From positions 1 through 64,000 of the forward strand of contig PXRE01000001.1 of NCBI GenBank assembly GCA_003021085.1: a stretch of 64,000 nucleotides of DNA. Direction: 5' to 3'. The position numbers were made by a program, and so were the translations under genes. Below, in pieces: positions 44,865-53,038 of the stretch. Under the pieces are notes generated by a model. The model had not been told where the DNA came from and did not search any database. It saw only the letters and a list, made by a program, of their open reading frames with translations. Source of the stretch: Halobacteriales archaeon QS_1_68_20. GTDB taxonomy: Archaea; Halobacteriota; Halobacteria; Halobacteriales; PXRE01. Each line of letters begins with the position of its first letter. Position 1 is the stretch's first letter.

Positions 44865-45116
44865 ATGGCAACAGCCGACGAGCAGATTCGCGTCAGCGAG
44901 ACCGTGAAGCGAGAACTCGACCGCCGCCGGCGAGAGGGCGAGTCGTTCAACGACGTCCTGGAGCGAGTGCTCAGCGACGAGCGCGACCTGCTGGCTGGGG
45001 CCGGCTTCTGGTCGGATGAGGAAGCGGACCGAGTCCGGGAGGGCCGGAAGAAGTCTAAAGAGAAGTCGAAGGAGCGGATGCGACGACTGGCGGAGGGATC
45101 CGATGAGGGTACTTGA
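44865..45116 (+). CDS. vapB: Antitoxin (VapB-type)
   Basis: An 83-residue basic and acidic helical protein with an N-terminal DNA-binding type segment (QIRVSETVKRELDRRRREGE) followed by the toxin-neutralising region (FNDVLERVLSDERDLLAG). Length, charge and position fit haloarchaeal VapB antitoxins. Its 3' end overlaps the toxin start by 14 nt, the usual coupled arrangement. Confidence 0.78.
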   Translation: MATADEQIRVSETVKRELDRRRREGESFNDVLERVLSDERDLLAGAGFWSDEEADRVREGRKKSKEKSKERMRRLAEGSDEGT

Positions 45117-45504
45117 TGCGTCGTTTCTCATCGACTATCTCAACGACGTCAACGCTGCGACCGAGTACGTTACCAGCCACGCGACTGAGCGGTTCATCGT
45201 CCCGCTGCCGGCCTACGCGGAGGTCCTGGTCGGCGAGGGGAATCAACCCGGGCCCGCCGACATCTCCGGCGCACAGAACGCTCTCGCGTGGACTGAAGTC
45301 TACGACGTCACCGACCGACACGCGGTGATCGGCGCGGAGATCGCCGACGAAGTGGATCCCGAAGGTCCCTACCTCGGCGGGTGTGACGCGCTGATCGCAG
45401 CGGTCGGGCGCGAGCTGAACGCGCCGGTCGTCTCCAACGACGGCGACCTCACGCACGAAGAGACGAAAAAGGTCGTCGACGTCGAAGAGTACCGGGATTT
45501 TTAG
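45103..45504 (+). CDS. vapC: PIN-domain ribonuclease toxin (VapC-type)
   Basis: A 133-residue PIN protein. Acidic catalytic residues are visible: Asp in RVLDASFLIDYL, Glu in YAEVLVGEG, and Asp in GGCDALIAAVGR and VVSNDGDL. Family members cleave tRNA or rRNA when the antitoxin is lost, and so keep the element in the population. ATG 45103 lies within the 3' end of vapB. Pair location between packaging and integration genes marks it as cargo. Confidence 0.85.
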   Translation: MRVLDASFLIDYLNDVNAATEYVTSHATERFIVPLPAYAEVLVGEGNQPGPADISGAQNALAWTEVYDVTDRHAVIGAEIADEVDPEGPYLGGCDALIAAVGRELNAPVVSNDGDLTHEETKKVVDVEEYRDF

Positions 45505-45904
45505 CCGTCACTGGTTGATGTAGTTAAACCGTAGTTGTTGATAACATTTTTAACCCCCGCTAAAGTAAATTCTCGATGCGGCTCACATCCCACTGTGCCG
45601 AGATACCCGGACAAACCGAAACGGATACCCTATCTTCAGGCGGGGGATGACACTGTTGTTCCCTTTCTGAAGAAGGGACAACGGCTCGGACAACGGGACA
45701 ACGGACAATAATCCCGCGTCGTTGCGGGGACCCCCCGGGGTAAAGGTTCAATTTTATCGGTATTGGGTAATTAGATATAATTATACCCGTTACGTCTATC
45801 GGTTTTGATGGTGCGCCAGGATAGTCACGCGGAATGCCGTAGCTGGGGAGGATTCTGATCAGGTTGGTTAGTTTGGGTTGGTGTGAGGGTGGCTCGGACG
45901 TCGA
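45505..45904. other. Viral noncoding region without gene
   Basis: About 400 bp with AT-rich patches (45530-45560; 45755-45800), a repeated GGACAACGG unit in 45680-45710 and the string GGGTTGGTGTGAG (about 45876-45888) that recurs at about 46277-46289. No convincing coding frame. It may be a replication or regulatory region. Confidence 0.4.
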
Positions 45905-46054
45905 CTAACCCTTTTCCTCCGGGTGGAGCGGGGTTTTCGTCTTTTTGTTACAGCGTGGGCAGGTAGTGGTCCACAAGTCCCCGGAGTAGGTCCACTGGTA
46001 CCCACACTTCGAGCAACGCATGTCAACGCCGTCCGACGAAGCACTGTGAGACAT
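45905..46054 (-). CDS. Viral zinc-ribbon microprotein (49 aa), paralog of 33961
   Basis: Leftward ATG at 46052-46054, TAG at 45905-45907. Product starts MSHSASSDGVDMRCSKCGYQ and contains CSKCGYQW and CPRCNKKTK, one zinc ribbon with a WTYSGD segment between. The 43-residue protein at 33961 has the same CxxCGY(D/Q)WxYSG ... CPxC layout. Read by eye in an apparently empty 900-bp gap. Confidence 0.65.
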   Translation of the reverse strand: MSHSASSDGVDMRCSKCGYQWTYSGDLWTTTCPRCNKKTKTPLHPEEKG

Positions 46055-46222
46055 ACGTCCTTACCGTCTTCAACAACTACAACCAGGGGAATAACCCCTT
46101 TGGTTTCTGCTACCCCGGGAATAAATTACCTATTGGTATTGTTAACATGGTCTGTAGTGACGTATGCAGGGTATGGTAACCATTAGTAACCAGATACCGG
46201 TGGGTAGGCCAACATTTATTGT

Positions 46223-46245
46223 CGTTGTGGTTGACGTTGTGGTTG
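46223..46245. repeat. Tandem direct repeats CGTTGTGGTTG
   Basis: Two perfect 11-bp copies (46223-46233 and 46235-46245) separated by one base, period 12. They lie between the zinc-ribbon microgene and the integrase operon; iteron or operator sites are possible. Confidence 0.5.
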
Positions 46246-46360
46246 CTCAGGTTGTTTCGGTGGTTCCGAGGCAATCTGGGTTGGTGTGAGTGAGCCATGA
46301 CAACCAGAACCGCAAGGCATGAACGGGGTAAGGGAAGATTAGGAGTGGTCCCACAATCCA

Positions 46361-46378
46361 GGATAAGGGCCTTTATCC
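46361..46378. promoter_or_regulatory. Palindromic element GGATAA-n6-TTATCC, right copy
   Basis: A near-perfect 18-bp palindrome 48-65 bp upstream of the DUF5805 gene. Its left 15 nt (46359-46373) are identical to 33814-33828 upstream of the left operon. Likely operator of a viral regulator, perhaps the DUF5805 protein itself. Confidence 0.5.
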
Positions 46379-46425
46379 CGGATTTTGGGGATAGATTGAT
46401 GTAGGGGCCGTGAGATGGGCCAATC

Positions 46426-46812
46426 ATGAGCGACGGTGGCCTCGATACATCCCGCGTCTCGGTAAAGACGTACGTGCCTGCCTATCAGCGTGAGGTCTGG
46501 GCAGACCACGCGGACCGGTTGGGGATGAGCCAGAGCGAGTTCGTCCGGACGATGGTTCAGGCGGGGAGACGGGACTTCCAGGTCGACCCCGGGAAACCGG
46601 GTTCTACAGACGATACCCCCGGGGTTGAGGGCCTCGAAGACCGCATCCTCGGTGCCCTCGAAGCGGAGGGGGTGTTGGACTTCGACGAACTGGTCGGAAC
46701 CCTGTCCGCAGACCTCGAGGACCGATTGGACGAAGCCATGGAGAAACTACAGGCGGAGAACCGCGTCCAGTACCGCGGACGGGAAGGCGGGTACGCCGTG
46801 GTCGACGAATGA
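46426..46812 (+). CDS. DUF5805-type ribbon-helix-helix protein with winged-helix-like C-terminus
   Basis: A 128-residue protein. Residues about 9-48 (RVSVKTYVPAYQREVWADHA then DRLGMSQSEFVRTMVQAGRR) match the haloarchaeal DUF5805/CopG-like DNA-binding domain; the C-terminus (EDRILGALEAEGVLDFDELV ... VQYRGREGGYAVVDE) looks like a small winged helix. This gene type is regularly found next to proviral integrases in haloarchaea. It overlaps the integrase ATG by 4 nt, so I infer control of integration or excision. Confidence 0.75.
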   Translation: MSDGGLDTSRVSVKTYVPAYQREVWADHADRLGMSQSEFVRTMVQAGRRDFQVDPGKPGSTDDTPGVEGLEDRILGALEAEGVLDFDELVGTLSADLEDRLDEAMEKLQAENRVQYRGREGGYAVVDE

Positions 46813-47861
46813 GCGCCGGAGCGTCCGAGGAAGCCGTCGAGGACCCAGTGGAGTACTTCCTTCGGGATCAGGAGTTCCACGGTCGCAGCGACAGGACCCT
46901 CGATTCGTACCGTCGCGTCCTTCGGGACTTCGAATCCTTCCTGGCCGATTCAGAACGGAACCCGGCCGGGGAATCGATGAAGCCCGACGAAGCGGGCCAG
47001 CGAGAGTGCATGGCGTGGGTCCACGAACTCCGTGGCGAAGTCGCCGAGAGCACCGTAGCGACGTACGCGGCGTACCTCCACCGGTTCTACGCCTACATGA
47101 CCCAGGTCGGGACCTTCGACGCGAATCCGATGGCGCTCGTGACCGAGGAGATGGACGAACGCATCGAATCCGACCCGACCCGCCGGGAAGTGTCCGTCGA
47201 ACAGATGCAGTCGTTCGTCGACGCTATCGCACGGCCGCTAGATCGGGCGCTCGTCGTGACCCTGCTGAAAACAGGGATGCGGGTTGGCGAACTCTGCAAC
47301 CTCGACCTCCGGGACCTTCGATTCGACCATCCGGCCGGTGACGAACTGGACGCAGGCGGCCGTCCACAGCTCGGTGAGCGATCCGACTCGCTGTTCGTGA
47401 GCGCGACGCCGGAGCGCGGTGAAGTAATCAACGGAAAGGAGCGTCCAGCCTCGAACAAACGAAAGCGAGATACCATAGTGCCCGTCGACGACGAACTCCG
47501 CCGGGTACTGGTAAAGTGGCTCGCGGTCCGGCCCGATCCCACCTCCCCCGCGGACCCGCTGTTCGTCAATACGCGCGAACGGTGGGGTCGCCGGATCGAA
47601 CCGTCGGGGGTCAGGTACATCGTCGAACAGCACGCCCGGGAGTTCGGCTGGTACCGGACCGGCGGCGGCAGTGAGGAGAACGTCACGCCGCACTACTTCC
47701 GGCACTTCTTCACGACCCACCTCCGGGACGCGACCGGCGACCGCGGCATCGTCAAGTACCTCCGCGGTGACGTCGCCGAGGACGTCATCGACACCTACAC
47801 CCACAACTGGGGCGACCGGGTCCGTGAGGTCTACGAGGCCAACGTGTATTCGCTGCTGTGA
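46809..47861 (+). CDS. int: Tyrosine recombinase integrase of the provirus
   Basis: A 350-residue integrase. The N-terminal SAM-like core-binding domain spans about 1-120; the catalytic domain shows Arg in LLKTGMRVGELCNLDLRDL, the HxxR box in HYFRHFFTTHLRD and a C-terminal Tyr in VREVYEANVYSLL. It pairs with an upstream DUF5805 gene, an arrangement known from haloarchaeal proviruses such as SNJ2-type elements. The protein is intact, in contrast to the fragment at 2-310. It probably marks the right end of the element: chromosomal pseudogenes begin 200 bp downstream. Confidence 0.87.
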   Translation: MSAGASEEAVEDPVEYFLRDQEFHGRSDRTLDSYRRVLRDFESFLADSERNPAGESMKPDEAGQRECMAWVHELRGEVAESTVATYAAYLHRFYAYMTQVGTFDANPMALVTEEMDERIESDPTRREVSVEQMQSFVDAIARPLDRALVVTLLKTGMRVGELCNLDLRDLRFDHPAGDELDAGGRPQLGERSDSLFVSATPERGEVINGKERPASNKRKRDTIVPVDDELRRVLVKWLAVRPDPTSPADPLFVNTRERWGRRIEPSGVRYIVEQHAREFGWYRTGGGSEENVTPHYFRHFFTTHLRDATGDRGIVKYLRGDVAEDVIDTYTHNWGDRVREVYEANVYSLL

Positions 47862-48061
47862 GGATCGAACCACTTGATTTAAACTTCATGTCGCTATACG
47901 CTTCTGACCTCCAGTCGGTCTCCCCCTAGCGTGGCCGTCCTGCTCGCCCATCGAACCGGACGCCGGGGGACTCGATTTCGGTTCCGAGTACCGTAAACGG
48001 ATTCTGCGCCACCGAAGCTACCACAAATGATAAGCAGACAGACGTGTATTTCGGGGCAAAA

Positions 48062-49729
48062 ATGTCCAAAAATAAACAGGAGGGGTGCGAGAAAATCGCC
48101 AGCGACGACGAGTCCTACGTCGGTGCGTCGATCCAGCGAGCCGAAGACCGGCGGATCCTCACCGGCGAGGTAGGATACATTCACGACGACAAACCGGCCG
48201 ATAGCTTCGAGATGGCACTGGTCCGGAGTTCCCAACCACACGCCCGCATCGTGGAGATTGATACGTCAAGCGCGGAGGACCATCCGGGCTGCCAACTGGT
48301 ACTCACCGTCGACCAGTTCAAGGAACACTGCAACCCCCTGCCCACTCCGTTCGAGGAGTACGAGGAGTAGCCCCTGGCAGACGGGAAAGTGCGGTACGTG
48401 GGGGAGCCTATCGCCCTGGTCGTCGCCATCGACCGGTACGCAGCAGAGGACGCCGTCGAACGGATCGACGTGGAGTACGAACCGCTGGACCACGTCGTCG
48501 ACCCGCTCGAGGCGCGCGAAGCCGAGACGCGATCCACGAGGACGTCGGGGCGAACGTGGCCAAGACCGAGCGGATGGAGTTCGGTGAGGTCTCGGAGGCG
48601 TTCGAGGACGCCGACCACGTGATCGAGGGTGAGTACTCCTGGGGTCGGATGTCCGTGCTGTCGCTGGGGACAGCCGGTGTCGTGGCCGAGTTCGACGAGG
48701 ACGACGGCTCCAACGAGATCAGGCCAACCTGCAATCCCGCACCTGGTTCGGGCCGTTCCTCGCGGAGTCCCTGGACGTTTCCTACGACAAACTCCACCTC
48801 GACTACCCGGGTGACGCGGCAGGCAGTTACGGCAGTCGGTGTTGCATCCTCGGCTACTGTGCCATGGCCGCCATCGCCAGCAGGAGCTGGGAGAACAGGT
48901 CAGGTTCGTCGAGGACCGCGTGGAATACCTCCGGGGCGGCATCTCCACGCACGACGTCGAACGCGAGTACGAGGTCGCGGTCGCGATGGACGACGACGGG
49001 ACGATCAGGGGATTCGACGTGCGGTTCACCGACGACTTCGGGGCGTACCCGCGGTTCGTCGTCGGGCAGGTCATCAGACCGCTCGGCGTGTCGGTGCAGG
49101 CCTACGACGTCGAGAACCTCGGGTACGAGTACGAACTGGTCGCGTCGAACAAAGCGCCACAGACCGCCTACCGGGGGTTCGGCAACCCGTCACACATCTA
49201 CGGTATCGAGATGGTCCTTGAGAAGGCGGCCAGGGAACTCTCGCTGGACCCCGACGAGGTCAGGGAGAAGAACCTCATCACGGCCGACCAGATGCCCTAC
49301 AAACTCCCGCCGAAGACCGTCTACGACTCCGGTGACTACCCGGAGGCGTTCGTCAGGATCCGGGAACTGGTCGACGAGAACGAACGGTGTCCGGGCGGAC
49401 TGCTCGATCCGGAGGTCGTCGAGAGAAAGCGCGAGGAGGGCACGTACCGCGGTTGCAGGGAGACGCTGATCATCGAGCCGGCGGCGCCCACGACCTCGAT
49501 GACCGACATGAGCCTGGAGCGGTTCCCCCCGGAGGAGGACCTCCCCGAAGACGGCAGCGAGAACCTCGTCGGATTCGACCGTGAGCACCTCGGCGCCCCC
49601 GTCGAAGCGGACGGGACGATCCACGCGTTGCTCGGGACCGACGCTGCCGGACAGGGCGTGGAGACCATCGTCTCGCAGTTGCTCGCGGACGAACTCGGCC
49701 TGACGCCGAACGACGTCGAGGTCGGTTAA
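48062..49729 (+). pseudogene. Molybdenum hydroxylase large subunit (xanthine/CO dehydrogenase type), decayed
   Basis: Molybdopterin-binding subunit of the xanthine dehydrogenase superfamily, broken repeatedly. The first frame runs from SYVGASIQRAEDRRILTGEV to EEYEE and a nonsense TAG at 48368-48370, then resumes as [15 protein letters not shown] in the same frame. Frame changes occur near 48525, 48730 and 48880. The longest intact stretch contains PQTAYRGFGNPSHIYGIEM, a conserved cofactor-binding block, and runs to a TAA at 49727-49729. At least four lesions make it non-functional. It is the first chromosomal gene right of the provirus. Confidence 0.75.
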
Positions 49730-50639
49730 TGGACGACCGCGACGCGATCAACGAGACCGGACAGGCCGGGTCGCGCCTGGCCGTGATACTCTCCGGGGCG
49801 GCCGCCGGACTCGCGTCGGAACTGGAATCCCGGTTCGAGCGAGTCGCCGCACGGACCTGGGACTGTGACGAACGCGCAGTCGACTACAGCGGCGGGACGG
49901 TGACCCACATCGACACCAACGAGACGCTGACGCTCGCGGACCTCGCCGCCGCCATCGGGGCGATGACGCGACACCGGAGGATCGCCGAGTCCGACCTCCT
50001 GCAGGAACGGCTCCCGGTGTTCCCCGAGTCGGCGGCCGACATCGCGGGACCGGCCGTCCGGAACCGGGGCACGCTCGGCGGGAACCTCGCGGAAGCGGAC
50101 CCGGTCGGCAACGACCCGGTCGTCACGACGGCACTGGGGGCCTCGGTCACGCTCCGCTCCGCTCCGTCGACGGCAGACGTGACGTGCCTGCCGGGGAGTT
50201 CTTCCTCGGGCCGGCGGAGACCGACCTCCGGGACGACAAACTCGTCGAAGGGGGCGTCGTGCCGACTGCGGAGTTTCCCCCGGCCAGGACGGGGATGGCG
50301 TTCCACTCGCTGAAGGCCACGCAGTTGTCCGGGCCGACGTTGAGTGCGGCGAGTGCCGTTCGTGTCGACGACCCCGGGGCCGCGTCACCGACGATCGAAG
50401 AGGCGCGGGTCGCCCTCGGGAACGCGGCCGAGGTTCCGCTCCGGATCGAGGCAGCCGAAGACGCCGTCCGGGGCGAATCGCTCTCCGACGCCGTCCTCGA
50501 AGACGCGGCGACGGCGGCACTGGACGTCGCAGACCCCGTCCACGAGTTACCCGGGGACGCGGACTACAGGCAGTCCCAGGTCGGCGTCTACACCCGGCAG
50601 GCCCTCCGGACCGCGTACGACCGGGCTATCGACGGGTGA
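49729..50639 (+). pseudogene. Chimeric remnant: molybdenum hydroxylase C-terminal part fused to FAD-binding subunit
   Basis: The frame from 49729 begins DAINETGQAGSRLAVILSG, which belongs to the large subunit, but by about 49950 changes to AESDLLQERLPVFPESAADI and AGPAVRNRGTLGGNLAEADP, the FAD-binding medium subunit (CoxM type, with its RNRGTLGGN flavin loop). This indicates an in-frame deletion joining the two genes. A frameshift near 50180 moves the rest (FLGPAETDLRDDKLVEGGVV ... RQSQVGVYTRQALRTA) to another frame, ending at 50639. Not functional. Confidence 0.7.
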
Positions 50640-50726
50640 TCGACCGGACGGCGCCCCAGGGTGGTCTTGTACGGCGAACACACGAGCGAGACGAGGATAT
50701 GTCATCAGGGATAAATTAGCCACCAA

Positions 50727-51324
50727 TGATCGACCAGGAGTCAGAACACTACCACGAGGGCGAAATCGAAATCCAGCATCGCGCAGGCGTACGCGACCAG
50801 GCCGAGATGATCGTCCAGGTGTACGACATGCCCGACCTCACCCGGCCCGAGTACATCCAGCAGCGGTCCTTCGAGCGAGTTACCGGCGAGGCGGGCGGTG
50901 ACGGGACGACGATGGAGGGACTCGAACCCGCCCACCGCGACTGGATCGAGGGCACGGACACGTTCTTCCTCGGGAGTTACTACCCGGAGACGGGGGCGGA
51001 CGCGTCCCACGTGGCGGCGACCCGGGATTCGTCGACGTCGACGGTGACACCGTGATCTACCCGGACTACCCGGGGAACAACATGTTCTGCACGGTGGGGA
51101 ACATCGAGGCGGACTCGCGGGCCGGAATGGTGTTCGTCGACTTCGACGACGGCCGGACGTTACAGACGACCGGTCACGCCGAGGTCATCTGGGACGAGGA
51201 CCGCGTGGCCCGGTACGACGGCGCCGAGCGCCTGGTCGAGATTCCCGTCGAGCGGGCCGTCGAACTGCCGGACCGCAACCCGCTCAGGTGGTCGCTGGAG
51301 GAGCGCTCGCCGTTGTATCCCTGA
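50727..51324 (+). pseudogene. Pyridoxamine 5'-phosphate oxidase-family flavoprotein, frameshifted
   Basis: The first frame starts MIDQESEHYHEGEIEIQHRA; the second continues GFVDVDGDTVIYPDYPGNNM and FCTVGNIEADSRAGMVFVDF, the FMN-binding split-barrel pattern of PNPOx-like proteins. The frames join at about 51018-51022, where one missing G would restore the order SHVGGDPGFVDVDG. If that base is a sequencing error the gene encodes about 199 residues and is intact. It is preceded by 87 bp of spacer. Confidence 0.7.
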
Positions 51325-51402
51325 CGGCAGGGCCGTCCGGCAAGATTCGCCGGGGTTGCCGGTTGCGAGCGCCTGAAGGGCCTGGGCCGAGTATCCCGGG
51401 AC

Positions 51403-52401
51403 ATGAACATGCTCGTCGACGGCGAGTGGGTGGTCGACGCGACGGAGTCAACCGAGGAGGACGGGGAGTTCCAGCGCCAGGAGACGGCGTTCCGGGACTG
51501 GGTACGTGACGAAGAGGACGCCCGGTTCCAGCCCGAAGCGGATCGGTACCACCTGTACGTCTCCTACGCCTGCCCGTGGGCCCACAGGACGCTGCTGGTC
51601 CGGTCGCTGAAGGGCCTGGAAGACGCCATCTCGGTGTCGGTGGTCGACCCCTACCGCGATGACGACGGCTGGCAGTTCACTCCGGAGAAGGACGGGTGTA
51701 CACCGGACCACCTCTACGGGTCGGACTACCTCCGTGAACTGTACGTGCGCGCGGACCCGGAGACGACCGGGCGCGTGACGGTACCGGTCCTCTGGGACAC
51801 CCAGGAGGAGACCATCGTCAACAACGAGTCCGCCGAGATCATGCGGATGCTGGACGTCGCGTTCGACGACATCGCCGAGCGGGACGTAGACCTCTACCCG
51901 GCGGGCTACCAGGACGAAGTCGACCGGATAATCGACGACATCTACGACCCCATCAACAACGGCGTCTACCGCGCCGGGTTCGCCGGAAGCCAGGAGGCCT
52001 ACGACCGCGCAGTGACCGGACTGTTCGACGCGCTGGACCACTGGGACGAGGTGCTGGCCGACCAGCGGTACCTGGCTGGCGACCGCCTGACGGAGGCCGA
52101 CGTGGCGATGTTCACGACCCTGGTCCGGTTCGACCAGGTCTACCACACCCACTTTATGTGCAACGAACAGTTTATCCACCAGTACGAGAACCTCTGGCCG
52201 TACCTGCGGGACCTCGACCAGACGCCGGGCGTGCGCGAGACGGTCCGGATGGACCACATCAAGGAGCACTACTACACGACCCACCCCGACGTGAACCCCA
52301 AACGGATCGTCGCCGTCGGCCCGGACCTGGACTTCGAGGCGCCCCACGACAGGGCCGAACTCCAGGGCCGACCGCCGGAGGAACTGAAAACGCTCGCGTG
52401 A
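51403..52401 (+). CDS. Glutathionyl-hydroquinone reductase-like / GST-family protein
   Basis: A 332-residue thioredoxin-fold plus helical protein of the Xi-class GST (Ecm4/YqjG) family. The catalytic motif is YACPWAHRTLLVRSLKGLED, and the typical TVPVLWDTQEETIVNNESAEI and RYLAGDRLTEADVAMFTTLVRF blocks follow. Bacterial members reduce glutathionyl-hydroquinones; haloarchaea use gamma-glutamylcysteine instead of glutathione, so the thiol partner is inferred. The start could be either of two close Met codons (51403, 51409). Confidence 0.85.
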   Translation: MNMLVDGEWVVDATESTEEDGEFQRQETAFRDWVRDEEDARFQPEADRYHLYVSYACPWAHRTLLVRSLKGLEDAISVSVVDPYRDDDGWQFTPEKDGCTPDHLYGSDYLRELYVRADPETTGRVTVPVLWDTQEETIVNNESAEIMRMLDVAFDDIAERDVDLYPAGYQDEVDRIIDDIYDPINNGVYRAGFAGSQEAYDRAVTGLFDALDHWDEVLADQRYLAGDRLTEADVAMFTTLVRFDQVYHTHFMCNEQFIHQYENLWPYLRDLDQTPGVRETVRMDHIKEHYYTTHPDVNPKRIVAVGPDLDFEAPHDRAELQGRPPEELKTLA

Positions 52402-52733
52402 GAACCGGTGGACTAGTGGGCGTGCGTGGTGCTCGTCGGGGTAACAGCCCAACAGGTTCAGTGGCCTCGAGTTCGGCCGAAGACGACGGAGGGCGCCGAC
52501 GACGTCGCCCGGCCCCTCGTCTTCGAGTCCCCGGATCAGCAACTCGACCATGGTCGTCGTCGGATCTACTGCGGTGTCGCCCTTAGCGGCTGTGTCCCGT
52601 CCACGAATCCCGAGAGGGACGCCGTCCCGACGAGGGGAAAACCGTGAGGGGACCGGCGGCCGCGAACGTCCCGACGGAGCGCGAGTAGGGATATTTATAA
52701 GGGAGGCAGTGGGACTCTCTGACGTGAGATAAC
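52402..52733. other. Intergenic region with promoter of the next gene
   Basis: About 330 bp. Only the last ~45 bp, with a TATA box, have an assignable role. The rest is GC-rich without supported genes. Confidence 0.45.
52691..52700 (+). promoter_or_regulatory. TATA box
   Basis: ATATTTATAA at 52691-52700, in strong contrast to GC-rich surroundings and 33-43 bp upstream of the ATG at 52734: the expected place for an archaeal promoter with a short leader. Confidence 0.6.
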
Positions 52734-52943
52734 ATGGCGACGGACGTGAACGAGCAACCCGGGATCGCGGGTGACTGGAAGGTGAAAGTCCTCACCGGGC
52801 TGTTCCTGTTCCTGGTCGGGATCGTGGGCCTCGCGGACGTGCTCCCGATCGGCTGGGCAGAACCGGTGCAGTGGACCACCTCGACGGTGCTGGTCCTGAT
52901 CGGACTCTCGGTCGTGATGTACGGCTTCGCGAACATCACCTGA
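52734..52943 (+). CDS. Small two-helix membrane protein (69 aa)
   Basis: A polar N-terminus (MATDVNEQPGIAGDWKVK) and two transmembrane helices (VLTGLFLFLVGIVGLADVLP; STVLVLIGLSVVMYGFANI) separated by a short loop. A TATA box lies about 35 bp upstream. No family recognised. Confidence 0.65.
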   Translation: MATDVNEQPGIAGDWKVKVLTGLFLFLVGIVGLADVLPIGWAEPVQWTTSTVLVLIGLSVVMYGFANIT

Positions 52944-53038
52944 TCGGCCGCGGGCGAACGTTTTTGGCACGGCCGTGCGACGGGACGGGTGATGAGCCAC
53001 TGCGACGACCGTAATCCTGGATCGGGCGGTGATCGACC

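Larger units (their letters stand above)
46055..46425. other. Viral regulatory region ahead of the DUF5805-integrase operon
   Basis: About 370 bp with several repeats: tandem 11-mers (46223-46233, 46235-46245), a palindrome (46361-46378), the recurring GGGTTGGTGTGAG at about 46277-46289 and AT-rich strips. No gene supported on either strand. Confidence 0.45.
33961..47861. mobile_element. Provirus of the SNJ1/SH1-like icosahedral internal-membrane halovirus lineage
   Basis: About 14 kb of tightly packed, overlapping small genes with lower GC than the flanks. Diagnostic content: an FtsK/HerA-type packaging ATPase (43204), two adjacent proteins of 175 and 215 residues that fit the small and large single beta-barrel capsid proteins, several one-helix membrane proteins, a probable beta-helical spike, numerous zinc-finger microproteins, a DNA adenine methylase and a DUF5805-integrase pair at the right end. 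The size is close to that of the temperate Natrinema virus SNJ1 (about 16 kb). Cargo (serine recombinase, VapBC-type pair) and a transposase scar interrupt it, so it may be defective. Minimal limits are given; exact ends are unknown. Confidence 0.75.

Noticed and set aside
33961-47861. Interpretation as an integrative plasmid or tailed-virus remnant
   Set aside because: No terminase, portal, tail or relaxase genes are present, while the small ATPase with adjacent membrane and beta-rich proteins fits the internal-membrane icosahedral lineage better.
47862-47890. tRNA T-arm-like text (GGTTCGATCC on the minus strand) right of the integrase
   Set aside because: The flanking bases do not form a T-stem and no acceptor or anticodon arm is found; not enough even for an attachment-site tRNA fragment.
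33593-48061. Attachment-site direct repeats at the provirus ends
   Set aside because: By eye I found no repeat of useful length between 33593-33960 and 47862-48061; a computed comparison is needed, so no att sites are claimed.
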